NCBI RefSeq assembly: GCF_040581485.1
Contig: NC_090133.1
Coordinates: 4,650,001-4,714,000, forward strand
Length of the DNA: 64,000 nt
Reading direction: 5' to 3'
Source: Linepithema humile
Lineage: Eukaryota > Arthropoda > Insecta > Hymenoptera > Formicidae
The notes below the pieces were generated by a model. The model saw only the letters and a list, made by a program, of their open reading frames with translations, searched no databases and was not told where the DNA came from. Each line of letters opens with the position of its first letter. The first letter of the stretch is position 1. The position numbers and the translations under genes are program-made. Shown one piece after another: positions 21,042-31,900 of the stretch.

Positions 21042-22820
21042 AGAAGCAACAAGAGCAATAACCGCAATAACGACGCCGGCGATATAAATCTGGTTTCACT
21101 CGGGGGTACGTCGCGACGACGTTTGTTTAAGAGTCATCATTCCCGGAATCAATCTTCATCTCGTTCACTGCCAACCTCAAGAAACGCTCAAGTAGAAACT
21201 CCAATTACTCGTAAGTTAATCTACTGCGAGATAAGATTTAATTCAGTAGAATTTTTTTTTCATAAATTATATCCTAATAAAATTAAAAACATACTTTCGG
21301 GCGACGGGAGATTACGACAGCTTTAAAATTTTCTTTGCAAAACTCAGCACGATTTTTTTTCTTCAATAGTTTTCTCCGTTGGCGTGAACATTCTCCTTTT
21401 AGGCTGTAGTATTAGATTTCATGTTTAACGAAACTAAAAAGGTACACTTCTATCGAGTATACGAAACAAATTTCTTTTTTTTTTTTATGTTTCTAAACAC
21501 ACATAAAAGCTATACATAGAATCTGTTTTTCACTTTGCAGTTATTGTATCTGTTCGAAATATCGAAGCCACTAAATTGAAGTGCAAGAAGATCACTATAA
21601 AGCTCGTACTAATTAGCGTGGCCTTCATAGTTCTTAATGTACCGAGGTGAGTATCTCCTTTACATCTTTTCCATTCCTTATGTATTTTTCCATTTGGATT
21701 TTCCTACAGTACTGGATTATTTCGATTCACACAACGCACTTGAGCGTGCAATATTTGTAGAGCTAAATCTCTGGTTAATGTGGTTTCAAATGTATACGGG
21801 TAACTGCATAATCTGCATAATTGAATCCGCTTATAATGGTAAATGCGTATTGTTTCTTTGAAATCTATTAATATTATTCAGAAAATTGAATAATATGTTA
21901 TGTACGCCAGAATAGGACTGTGCATTTTTAAAACACTACAAAAGCATTATATATAAGCGCAGAATTATAATGCTGATATTCATGCTCGAATAATAGTTTG
22001 TTTGATAATGGGAACACATTTGTGCTGATAATAATTAACTAAATAAATTCACATAAAATATTTATTATTTATTGCTTAGTTTACATTAAATAGTATACTT
22101 ACTACATAAAGATAATAATGTGTAAGATAACAAAGTTTTAGAGATAATATTTTATGAATATTTTACTTTTCCGTGAAATTTAATACAGTAAGAAAAATCA
22201 CTACGATAAAAATTTTTGCCGAATAATTATCCGCCGGATTTTTTTTTAATCAATTTTAAATTCCTGCAAAATATTTTTAAATCTGAAAGATTTTAAGAAA
22301 GTGATTGAACAAAAGTTACAAATAATTTACAACTCTTAATTTTTCCTAAATTTGATGAAGCAAGAAGTATTATCGTAATTTTTTAATTTTCTAATCTCAT
22401 TGACACAATGCTCAGTAAAAATTTATTCTTGTTTCTTAACAAGTAATTGTTTCTTAACAAGATTACATTATAGCGCAAATTACAGTTTACGACAAGAATA
22501 AGAGAGTTAATTTTCTTAGCGGAGATTAAATTGTCAAGAAAATAGCGTTACGAGTCGAGTTATTATTCTGTTTCAGCTATGTAACTCGTGCGGCAGCATA
22601 CTACTACACTGTGAAAACATTGGAACCACCAATATATTTGTGGCATATACAACAGTTATTTATGCTGTTGTATTACACAAATTTTAGTGTTAATTTCTTA
22701 ATGTATTCTATGTGTAGTTCGAAATTCCGCCGTTGTCTAAAAAAAATGCTGCACAGAACACTAAGCAGGACAATGGAGTTTCTGCATACAGCTAGACAGT
22801 GGGTGTCTAACTGTATGTAA
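21042..22820 (+). CDS. Class-A neuropeptide-type GPCR, last three exons (partial)
   Basis: Three plus-strand exons join in phase: 21042-21210 (basic, Ser/Asn-rich third intracellular loop), 21541-21646 (TM6, ITIKLVLISVAFIVLNVPS) and 22577-22820 (third extracellular loop, TM7 and tail, ending TAA). Acceptors are TTTTCAG, TTTGCAG and TTTCAG; donors are GTAAGT and GTGAGT. TM7 reads TNFSVNFLMY, with NFLMY in place of NPxxY, as in several insect peptide receptors. The tail after TM7 (SSKFRRCLKK) looks like a basic helix 8. TM1-TM5 are not visible, so the gene is 5'-partial here. Such receptors signal through G proteins at the plasma membrane. Subfamily and ligand are not determined. Confidence 0.85.
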
Positions 22821-23754
22821 CGGTTTTTATAATATTTTAAATTTTTAATTCTGTTAAAACCCAATCTAAATTTATGAATTAAATAATATTTCGACGTGAA
22901 AAGCAGATGAATGTGATTCTCACTCTTGAATTTTTACCATAATAAAAATTTGTCATTTTTAATTGTCGAATTAATAATGATCAATTTACTGTGTTTACAT
23001 CACGTCATGTATTTTTAATTGAAAAAGATAGAGACTATAAATGATATATTTATATATTATGTTTATCGAATTGTTTTCTGAATATTTTCTTAATGCAAAA
23101 GTATATTGTTAAGAATCACGAACCTGATACTGCAAGCATAAACTTTGAGATCTACGCAGTTTACTCGTACTCATACAAGTCACAAATCCATCTGCGTCCA
23201 TCACGATAACACGATATATATGGATAGAATAGACACGTAGATATAGTAGACATATATAGAGACATTTAGACATTTATTTTATTATCTAGAACCAAAACTG
23301 TCTTGTAAAAGTGAAAAAAAAAAACTATTTCTATTATATATCAATATGTCACTCGTTATGATGTTATCGATGTTATGATATCGATGTTATGATGTTATTG
23401 ATGTTATTATGTTATCGATGTTATTATCATAACTCTTAACGAGATTTCAATTATATATGTCCACAAATGTATGTCTTTAAAAAAATAAATCTTTTTTTGG
23501 AAATAAATAAAAAAATAAATATGTATGTCTTTAAAAAAATAATTCTTCTTTTAAAAATAAATAAAAAAAATAAATAAAAAATAAATTTTAAAAAAATTAA
23601 AAAAAAATAAATAAAAAATAAATAAAAAAAAATTAATAAAAAGAAAAATCTTTAAAAAAAACAATGCAACAGATTATTTAAAAGTGAACATTTTACTATT
23701 TATACTGATATATAATAGAAAAATTAAATTATAATTTACTATTTACAATTTATT
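22821..23754. other. AT-rich intergenic DNA with simple repeats
   Basis: No gene seen. 23352-23430 holds several imperfect copies of a ~12-bp GATGTTATGATATC-type unit. 23470-23660 is an A-rich tract of AAATAAATAAAA repeats. The GPCR 3' UTR and polyadenylation signal should lie in the first few hundred bases (AATAA motifs are frequent there). Confidence 0.5.
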
Positions 23755-23796
23755 TACAACCACTTGATGTAGGTCGTGGAATATAGTTCCTTGATA

Positions 23797-24232
23797 GGAA
23801 CACACTGTTTCCACGCATACATTTTCCACGCAAAGTGAGATTCCACATGGGTTTACAACTGAAAGATAAAAACTTCACATGAGAAGTGGCGTGTGTTATG
23901 TGATGTAATGTTACAAACCCATGTAAGACCTCATGTGAAAGATAAAAAGTGTAGAAAGTTGCAAACCCATGTAAAATCTCGCTTTGCGTAGAAAATGTAT
24001 GTGTGGAAACAGTGAAGCCCCCCCGAAGGGGGAGCAGTTGGACCCCCCCGTAGAGGGGGGCGGAACACACTGCCTCCTACATACATTTTCCACGCGAAGC
24101 GAGGTTCTACATGGATTCGCAACTTTCTACACTTTTTATCTTTCAGTTGCAAACCCATATGGAACCTCACTTCGCGTGGAAAATGTATGCGTAGAGGCAG
24201 TGTATTCCGCCCCCCCCTACGGGGGGGCTTTG
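23797..24232. repeat. Compound foldback element with G/C-run hairpins
   Basis: Two inverted-repeat modules in tandem. Each has the arm order CATTTTCCACGCGAAG, GAGGTTCCACATGG, GTTTGCAACT, then the complementary order back to GGAAAATGTATG. Module A is about 23797-24014 and module B about 24062-24206. They are separated by short perfect hairpins of C and G runs (24017-24034, 24043-24060) and followed by a third (24209-24228, eight C, TAC, seven G). These GC tracts stand out sharply in AT-rich surroundings. The family is not recognised. Short frames crossing it are chance. Confidence 0.65.
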
Positions 24233-24299
24233 CCATCAAGAAACTATATAATACACATGATCTGGATTGAATCTTGTTTTGCGTAGAAATTCGTAAACA

Positions 24300-25415
24300 C
24301 ATTCAATCGAGATTCAATCAATTTTGATTTTTTGGCAGGAAAAATGTGATACAAATTTTATGTTCCTTTTCTAGATGATACTTTTAAAATAAACAAAATG
24401 GATATTTTTGAGAGAGTTTTGAAGTAAAAATAAACATTGACATAATACTTATATAAAGCCGGTAAAATATATTAGCATAATAGTTTGTTCTTTAAAATAT
24501 TTTTTTTAATGTTTAATAGTATTCAAAAGAGCATTTTAAGTATATGTTTTTATTAAATTAAACTGCATATCTAAAGACAGTTTTTTTTAGCATTATTTAA
24601 CATATTTTTTTTACTATTTCTTGTGATATAAAACCATTCTTAGTTAAGTCTAAGTATTCATATTTATTACATAATATGTATAACATGATATGTATTGCAT
24701 AATATGTATTTGTTAATGTGTCTCTATATATAGAGACACATTAACTATATGTATATATGTATATATGTGTATATGTGTGTATTTGTGTATATGTATATAT
24801 GTGTCACTGTGTATATGATTTGTGTATATTATTATGTATATGAGTATATTGTTATCAATATTGTTATATTGCTGCGATTTTAAAACTCATTTACGTATAT
24901 TGCGCGGTTTCTTTATACTAATTCAAATAAAATATGACGAATTTAAGTGATTAAAATGTACGTGAATTTTACACCGATAATTTATATATATATATATATA
25001 ATCTAGAATTTATATATACATATTAGTATTAATGTTAATTTATATATATTATATTTTTTATATATATTATATTTTTAATATATATTATATTATATTATAT
25101 ATATTATATTTAAGGAAACATTATGTAAACATTATTGCTCAAATAAATGTTATCTGTTTTAATCCATCTGATTTAATCCATTTTACCTGTATTAATCCAG
25201 AGAAATGTAATAAAATGTAAACATATAATCTTAAAACCTTTTTATTTCTCGACTATTTTTTTTCTTTTATAGTTTTTATCTTATTCAAATTCCAGCTTTA
25301 CAAAAAAATTCAGCATTTCTCTAAATTTACCTTAATATTATAATTATTTAACCGCTCTAGGACCGCTCATTCAATGTACTTTTACAATTTTCAAGATTTT
25401 CGCCTTCTAATACGT
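24300..25415. other. AT-rich DNA with microsatellites
   Basis: No gene seen. 24715-24860 is a (TATG/TGTA)n-type microsatellite, 24980-25012 a (TA)n run, and 25035-25110 an ATATTATAT repeat. Confidence 0.6.
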
Positions 25416-25417
25416 AG

Positions 25418-26170
25418 GTTGCTCCGAAAGTTTCCGCAAAAATCGTATAAAAACATATAATTAATTTCTGAAATTTAAGGCTTTATTGTTTTTCAAAATA
25501 CTCTCCGTTACGATGAATACACTTTTCCAGTCGATGAAACCAATCGTCGAAGCATTTTGTTCATTTTTCTGGAGGCCTCAAACACCAGATTTTCGAACGC
25601 CTCCACCGCCGTATCTGTCGTGTTAAACTTCAAACCACGCATTTTATCCTTGATGTATGCAAATAGAAAAAAGTCACAAGATGCCAAATCGGAAGGTGGA
25701 TGAGTCATCAATTGTATACATGCAGCCATAAACTCAGTTGTCTTCTCTGCGTTGTGCAACAATGCGTTATCTTGGTGCAAGATAATGCGTAATCTTGGCC
25801 AAGATAATCATATAGAATTGTTCTGATTTGAGTCATACCAATGCCTAGAGACACCTTAATTTCTCTGTAGGTCGTATGATGATCTTCCTGCAGTAAGTTG
25901 TGCACAGCATCGACGTTCTCTGGAGTGACCGCCGTAGCAGGATGGCTTTCACGAGATTCGTCACTGAGCTCTACTCGACCGCGCTTGAAGTTCGCATACC
26001 ACTCATAAACAGTTCTTTGGGATGATGCTTCATTGCCAAAAGCCAAACGAAGACTTTCGACGCACTGTAGCGGAGTTAGCGACTTCTTAAAGTCGTAAAA
26101 TATCATCGCACGAAAATTTTCTCGTGAGAAATTCATTTTTTTTTCGAAAGCGTCAACTTTGAACACATCT
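25418..26170 (-). mobile_element. Mariner element, internally deleted and frameshifted
   Basis: Minus-strand frame 25708-26136 (ATG 26134-26136, MNFSREN) gives the N-terminal paired helix-turn-helix of a mariner transposase: YDFKKSLTPLQCVESL, then TVYEWYANFKRGR, then LGIGMTQIRTIL. A second frame, 25508 to about 25780, gives the last catalytic block (HQDNALLHNA and SDLASCDFFLF) and the C-terminus. The central catalytic part, including the first Asp, is deleted and the two pieces are out of frame, so the transposase is dead. The right flank of the coding remnant abuts Ty3/gypsy sequence, which it probably entered. Ends were set by the coding remnant plus the TTGCTCCGAAAGTTTCCGC end and are approximate. 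Confidence 0.85.
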
Positions 26171-26179
26171 CACGGCTGA

Positions 26180-28671
26180 ACAAATGAAGATTTTTTGATG
26201 CATCAAAAGACAAAGTGTCATTAAACATGTGAAATAAAGTGAATCTATCAACAGTTTTGATACGATACGACGCCTAATGCCATTTTGCAGAAACTGTCGG
26301 AGTAATCTACTCCGGAGTATATCATCTAAGTAAGCCTTGATTTTCTTAAAACCTTTTAACACTTGATCCATTATGGACTAAAAAATAAGAGCTGTTGTAT
26401 TTATACCGAAACATAGACGCTGAAAACGCCATAATTCCATGTGCATATTGATTGTTAATAATGGTTGACTAGCTTCGCTGACAGACAATTGTAGATACGT
26501 GTTTTTAAAATCTAACTTACGAAAAACTTTACATCCAACTAAATCATTAAATATCTCTTCGGCCAATAATAACGGATACTGATCCATTCTGACTTGTGAG
26601 TTTACTTTATTGTTTTTAAATCTACGCACAATCTCATTTCATTATTTTTACAAGGAACGCATACAATAGGACTTGCCCATTCCAAAGATGAGACTTTTAA
26701 AATAATATTTTGCTTTTCTAAATTTGAAAACTCATTTTCAATAGCCTGTCTGAAAACGTATGGTACTGAATATGGTCTGTGAAATACTGGAACTGTCTTA
26801 TTTTTCAGATTAATATTCACCGTAAAACCTTTTATGGGTAAGTTTGACTCTAATGTAATATTAGGAAACTTCGTGAAGATTTCGCTATTGACTGACAAAC
26901 TCTTTAAATCTTGACTAATAGCAAGGACTGATTGCTGAGACATAATTTGATTGCGCCAATTAAGCGTAAAAAACTAAAACATCTAGCTAATCTCCACCAA
27001 TTAATGGCGTTGATAACTTATTATTTGAAATAACTAATGGAAAATTACGAATCTTATTAAGATACTTTACAATGTAACACCTTACAATATAAATTTTAAT
27101 AAAGATTTCATGAAAGGTACAATCCTAGCCCATTTTTTATATGGGGACGTTCTTGAATCAGAGCATTACACGCGCTATCGGCGGCTCCGCCGTCGAACCT
27201 CGAGCGGTAGTAAAGAAGATAGGGGCGTCGTCTCGGAAATTGATTCAAAATGTGCATCTAATTCCGAGCGCTGCTTTACATTAACGTTAATTTGATCCAT
27301 AGCTTCCAAAATCTGATTGTTTACAGCTCTTAATGCTATATTGCACTTTCTTAGACTAACATACGACAAATATAAATTTTTTGTATCTATTATAAGACAT
27401 GACTGTAAGGCACAATGATACACTAGCCTGCGTCAATTTCAAATCTATGCGTGACATTATCGATTAATAAATTTATCTTTACCAAACTAGATATTAATGA
27501 TACGCTCCCAGTTATTATTTCCACTGTGTTGATAGTGTTGGATTGATCTTTTTCTTCGTGCTGGACCTTGATCTTGCTTTTTGATCTGCAGATTGCAGAC
27601 ACATCACCTTGTTTCATCTTGTTTCATCATCACCTTGTTTCCACATTGGAAACATAACCACTGCTGTTTTTAAGCTGGACACTCATTTGTCTTATGCTGA
27701 CTGCGACCACATCTTGTACAGTTTCCTTTGTTGAGTAGGCGTTGAATATCTGACTTAGCCTTTGTTGCCTTCGAACCTTGCTGACTTCGCTGATTCTTTA
27801 TTTTGTTGACATTAGATACAGCATGTACTAGGCCTTCGCTCTACCAATTTAGATTTTGCTGATACTGTTTCATAATCCAAACATATCTTAGATGCTTGTG
27901 CAAAGTACATGTTGGTTGGTTTCGCCAATAACTTCCTTATTAAGAACTCATCGTTTAGATCTATGATAAGTCTGTCTCTTAAGGCTGAGACTCTCTGTAA
28001 TTACAAGTAATTGCCATTTGTTTCAGAGCCAGAATATATTCCATGATAGTTTTCGTATATAATTGCGACCTTCTACTAAATTGGCATATCTATCAATATC
28101 AAGTCAGCATATCTTTTACCTGCTTTTATAGACTTTTCCAGTAAAAGATTATTTTTTAATATGGTATAAAGTTCGGCCCCGATGACAACTATTAAAGCTG
28201 ACTTTCTCATTCTCGGGTACCTTATTAACTTTAAAAAATGCTGTGAACCTATCGATATAATTTTCGAAAGATTCGACTTGTAACTTGTAATTGTGGCACC
28301 TGGGCGATATTTACGGACTTCTTTTCTGAAGATGTTCCCGTAGGAGGTTGAATTGACTTCAACATCTCGACTTAGTTTTCTTTCGGACGATTTCTTTTGA
28401 CACACCTTCTTCACACCAGATCCTTCTTCTTCTTTCTTCTTTTATTCTTCATTTATTACGAAACTTAGTACGTGCCTTGTTGCCAAAATATGCTGTGTCC
28501 TTATGGTAACAGGAACAGATACACAGGAACTGATACACAGGAACTAATACACTTAACTAAATACTTTAATTTAACTTTATTGATTGTAACGATAGAATAT
28601 GGGCGTATGCTACATGTCGCTAGACTGCACTGAGCTTATTATTACTACACCTGATGGCGCTGCGAGTCACA
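26180..28671 (-). mobile_element. Degenerate Ty3/gypsy retrotransposon, 3' truncated
   Basis: Minus-strand remnants occur in the expected order. There is a probable LTR (about 28490-28671), gag with VVIGAELYTILKN (28076-28414), a CCHC zinc knuckle CTRCGRSQHKTNEC (about 27670-27715), a protease remnant with IDAG in place of DTGA (27423-27480), and reverse transcriptase in three broken frames (26350-26943). The RT has the ASPIV, DLKTIK and KLDFKN regions and YLDDIL. Many stops and frameshifts occur, and RNase H and integrase are absent. The mariner at 25418-26170 adjoins the RT end. A copy of another repeat (27125-27283) interrupts the protease-RT interval. It lies downstream of dynein exon 23 in the same orientation. 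Confidence 0.85.
27125..27283. repeat. Interspersed GC-rich repeat, copy 1 (diverged)
   Basis: Shares GCTATCGGCGGCT, GAGCGGTAGT, GGCGTCGTCTC and CTAATTCCGAGCGCTGC in the same order with 31961-32085 (inverted), 33485-33605 and 33870-33992. It sits inside the Ty3/gypsy remnant. The family is not recognised. Confidence 0.65.
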
Positions 28672-28678
28672 TACTCTT

Positions 28679-28801
28679 AGGTCTGCTCTTTATAGCAGAA
28701 CTGGCTGCACTAGTTCAGAGTTCATCTTTCTCCTTCCAATGTAGAGGGAAAAAGATAAACTCTGAACTAATGCAGCCAGTTCAACTATAAAGAACAGACC
28801 T
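28679..28801. repeat. Palindromic MITE, copy 1
   Basis: A near-perfect hairpin of ~122 bp. The left arm AGGTCTGCTCTTTATAGC and AACTGGCTGCACTAGTTCAG pair with the right arm CTGAACTAATGCAGCCAGTT and ATAAAGAACAGACCT. It ends ~27 bp beyond the splice donor of dynein exon 23. Confidence 0.8.
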
Positions 28802-28828
28802 CTTTTAGAACACATTTTAGCTGCTTAC

Positions 28829-28920
28829 CTTGGTCTTTCCGGAACTGGTCGAACCCACCAGCATCAATCCATTACGCAACAGCGTCATTTCGTAAAGCTG
28901 AATCACTTTTTGAACAAAGC
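28829..28920 (-). CDS. Dynein heavy chain exon 23: AAA2 Walker A
   Basis: An isolated 92-nt exon with acceptor TTAATTACAG and donor GTAAGC. It begins in phase 1, exactly as exon 22 (48074-48184) ends, so the junction codon is GGC (Gly). It encodes FVQKVIQLYEMTLLRNG followed by LMLVGSTSSGKTK, the AAA2 lead helix and P-loop (GxxxxGKT). It sits 19.15 kb from exon 22 and is bracketed by two copies of the same palindromic MITE. No exon 24 was found. Confidence 0.85.
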
Positions 28921-31900
28921 CTGTAATTAAAATTACACGCAATTGACTCGACAAAATAGTCAAACGAGTTACGGAAACTGTGAATAGTATTGATCCAAAC
29001 TAGGTCTATTCTTTATAGCTGAACTGGCTGCATTAATTCAGAGTTCTTCTTTCTCTTTCCAATGTAGAGAAAAAAAGATAAACTCTGAACTAGTGCAGCC
29101 AGTTCAGCTGTAAAAAACAAATCTACTGTCTCGTCATATTTACGCGCGCTATTTTAAATTAGATACTTTAATACGAAAACACGTTTCGCATACTGATACT
29201 TATTTTTGTGATTTGCGTAATTTTGCAAAATAGATATATTAGAATATTATTTTTTGTGCCATAAAAAGTATATAAAATTCGCACCTTCACGAAAAAGGTA
29301 AGTAATAAAAAAATTATTTCAATTTTTTTTAATTATTATAAAAATATTATTCTTTTTTTAAGTTTTTATAAAAGTTTCACATTTTGTTTCTTTTATCTCA
29401 CTTTAATTTATATTAAAATATCAAAAATATAAATTTAATAAGGTATGAATATATTAAATTAAATTATTTATCTATGCCATTTATATGAAATTAACAGTAA
29501 TAATTAAGGATTTATACGTACATAATTATAATACATTCTAAATTTAATAGCAAAATATGGTTCAACGAAGCAAATATTTAAACATACAATAATTAAATGT
29601 ATACAATAATTAAAAGTATTTAAATCAAACACAAGATTATACTAAATATGTAGGGCCGACAAAGAAATCACCGTTGTAAATACGTGCGCGATCGGCGGTC
29701 TTAAAGCGACAGTGATCAAAATATGAAACTTTCCGCTAAATCGGCCACCCTTTGATGCGTTAAAAATCAATATCTTACCGCCGAAACGGTATAAAACTCA
29801 AACTGGCATGTTCGAGAGATCATACTGTTACTGCTCGCTGTCGAACGTAGACACTATATTATGCTCATATTAATCGAGTCTTGAAGTTTTATTTCATTTC
29901 TCTTCCCGATTTCTCATATATATCTGCATTATTGAATGCATATAAAATTTACTCAGTTATTAAAAGCACAATTATTATCACACACAATTTTATGAAAATT
30001 TATGCGAACTTTTATTTATTATGTGAAACAGAACGCAAGACTAGATTACTTATGCATATTAAAATTAATATGATATGAATATATTATATCAAATTATTTA
30101 TCTGTGCCTTTTATAAAACTAACAGTAATAATTTATAATTCCAATTCTGTTTGCAAAAATCAATAAAAGAAAGAAAAATATTATCATATATAAGTTTCGC
30201 GGGCTTATGTGACATAATAGTTATATATATAATTAATAAACTTTCTTTGATTTATATTATTTTGTTGTCTGAGAAAATATGACTTTTAGTATGATTCTAA
30301 ACTCTTCTGTCTTGCAAATTCTATTCGTTTCTGTGTGCTTATACGCAGTAAAGCATCTAATCATATGCTAAATCACATTATCTATCTCATTAGAAAATAT
30401 TTTTCAAATATAAATAATTAACATTATTAACATTTCATTAAAGAAATTTATAATAAATTAATATTATTTTGTATTATTAAGTAAAATATCAATATTAATA
30501 AAATTTTTATAAATATAGAAAAATGAAAAAATAATCCTTCTACCGCAAATAAAAGTGACTTTAATGCAATGATATGATTTATTGCAAGCAGAAGTCTTTT
30601 AAGTGCGAACTAAATGCGATATTGGCTCGAAAGTTCCAGCATCAAAAGCTAAATTAATTTGTCCGTCTAAAAGAGAGAGAACAAATTCTTATTCACTTTT
30701 TAATTAAACAAAACATCAATAAAACATACATTCGTTTAATGTAATTTATACGTCACCATATTATTCGTTTATAAAATAGTGTATGTCAACCACAAAAAAA
30801 CAGTGAATGTGGAATATTTAAAAAAACTTTCAAATATGATAATATGCAAGTATATTTTGTATTTTATTTTGTTCATTAACGTTTCTTTAATGTGATTTTT
30901 TATGCACGGTATAAAGTTATAGATATATTTTACTAATTTGTGAATAAAGAGAAAGAAATTCACATTCGACTGATGTATAATAGAAAATGTAAAAATAAAT
31001 CATTTTTAATTTAAATATTTTAAATAAAGATTTTATATTTTGTAGAAGAGATTTAAGAATATATATTTTCTTTATATACAGGGTGTCTGACAATTGCTGA
31101 ATCACCTCTCGGGTGCAGGTAGAGCGGGTTAAACCGAGTAGAAAAGTTCTCTATCGTTTTGCGAGTTTCGCAATAATTAATTTTAAATTAATTATATAAG
31201 ATCGACCAATTCGCGCGAGTCTAAGCGCGCGGCGAGAAGAGACTCGTGGCAGTACAACCCACCGTTATTTGGTTACTAGGCGCGCGACGAAGCGGTGAGA
31301 GGAACGCTTTAAACATAGCAACGTACAAGCGACGCGTAGCGCTGAAACTGTCCCGCATTATTTTCGTTATCAAAAGAAATAAAATAATTAATGATAATTA
31401 ATTAATAATTAATAATAAAAAATAATAATAAATACATAATAAATAAATAATAAGTAATTAATAATGATAAATAAATAATAAATAAATAAAAATAAATCTT
31501 ATAGCAAATATTATTATGCTATCATTTCCACACCACCTTGCGGTAGATAACACGGCGCATTTTTTTTAAAGTGGTATCCCCAATAGGTCTAATCCACTCT
31601 CATAATTTAATGTAAAAATTGTTCGAAGTGCCTTCCTCGTTCTCGTAAACAGAGTTCGGCCCTTCGAGTAATATTGCGTGTCGCGCGATATGCCATTTCC
31701 GGAGTGATGGTATTGAAAGCTGGAAGAATTGCTTCTCGTACTTCAGCTTCTGTACCATCACGCCTGTACTCGACTAAATGTTTGATATGTCCCCAAACGA
31801 AATAATCGAGTACATTAAGATCTCAAGAAGCACGTTGGATGAACATCTGTTGCTGTAGAGCAATAAATAATGAAATAGAAAAAAATAAATTTGATAACAA

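Noticed and set aside
23352..23430. CRISPR-like spaced repeats (GATGTTAT units)
   Set aside because: Units are short, imperfect and contiguous, with no spacers; this is a eukaryotic simple repeat.
23931..24302. Overlapping 100-123-codon frames on both strands
   Set aside because: They are produced by the foldback element and its C/G runs; frames exist on both strands and mirror each other.
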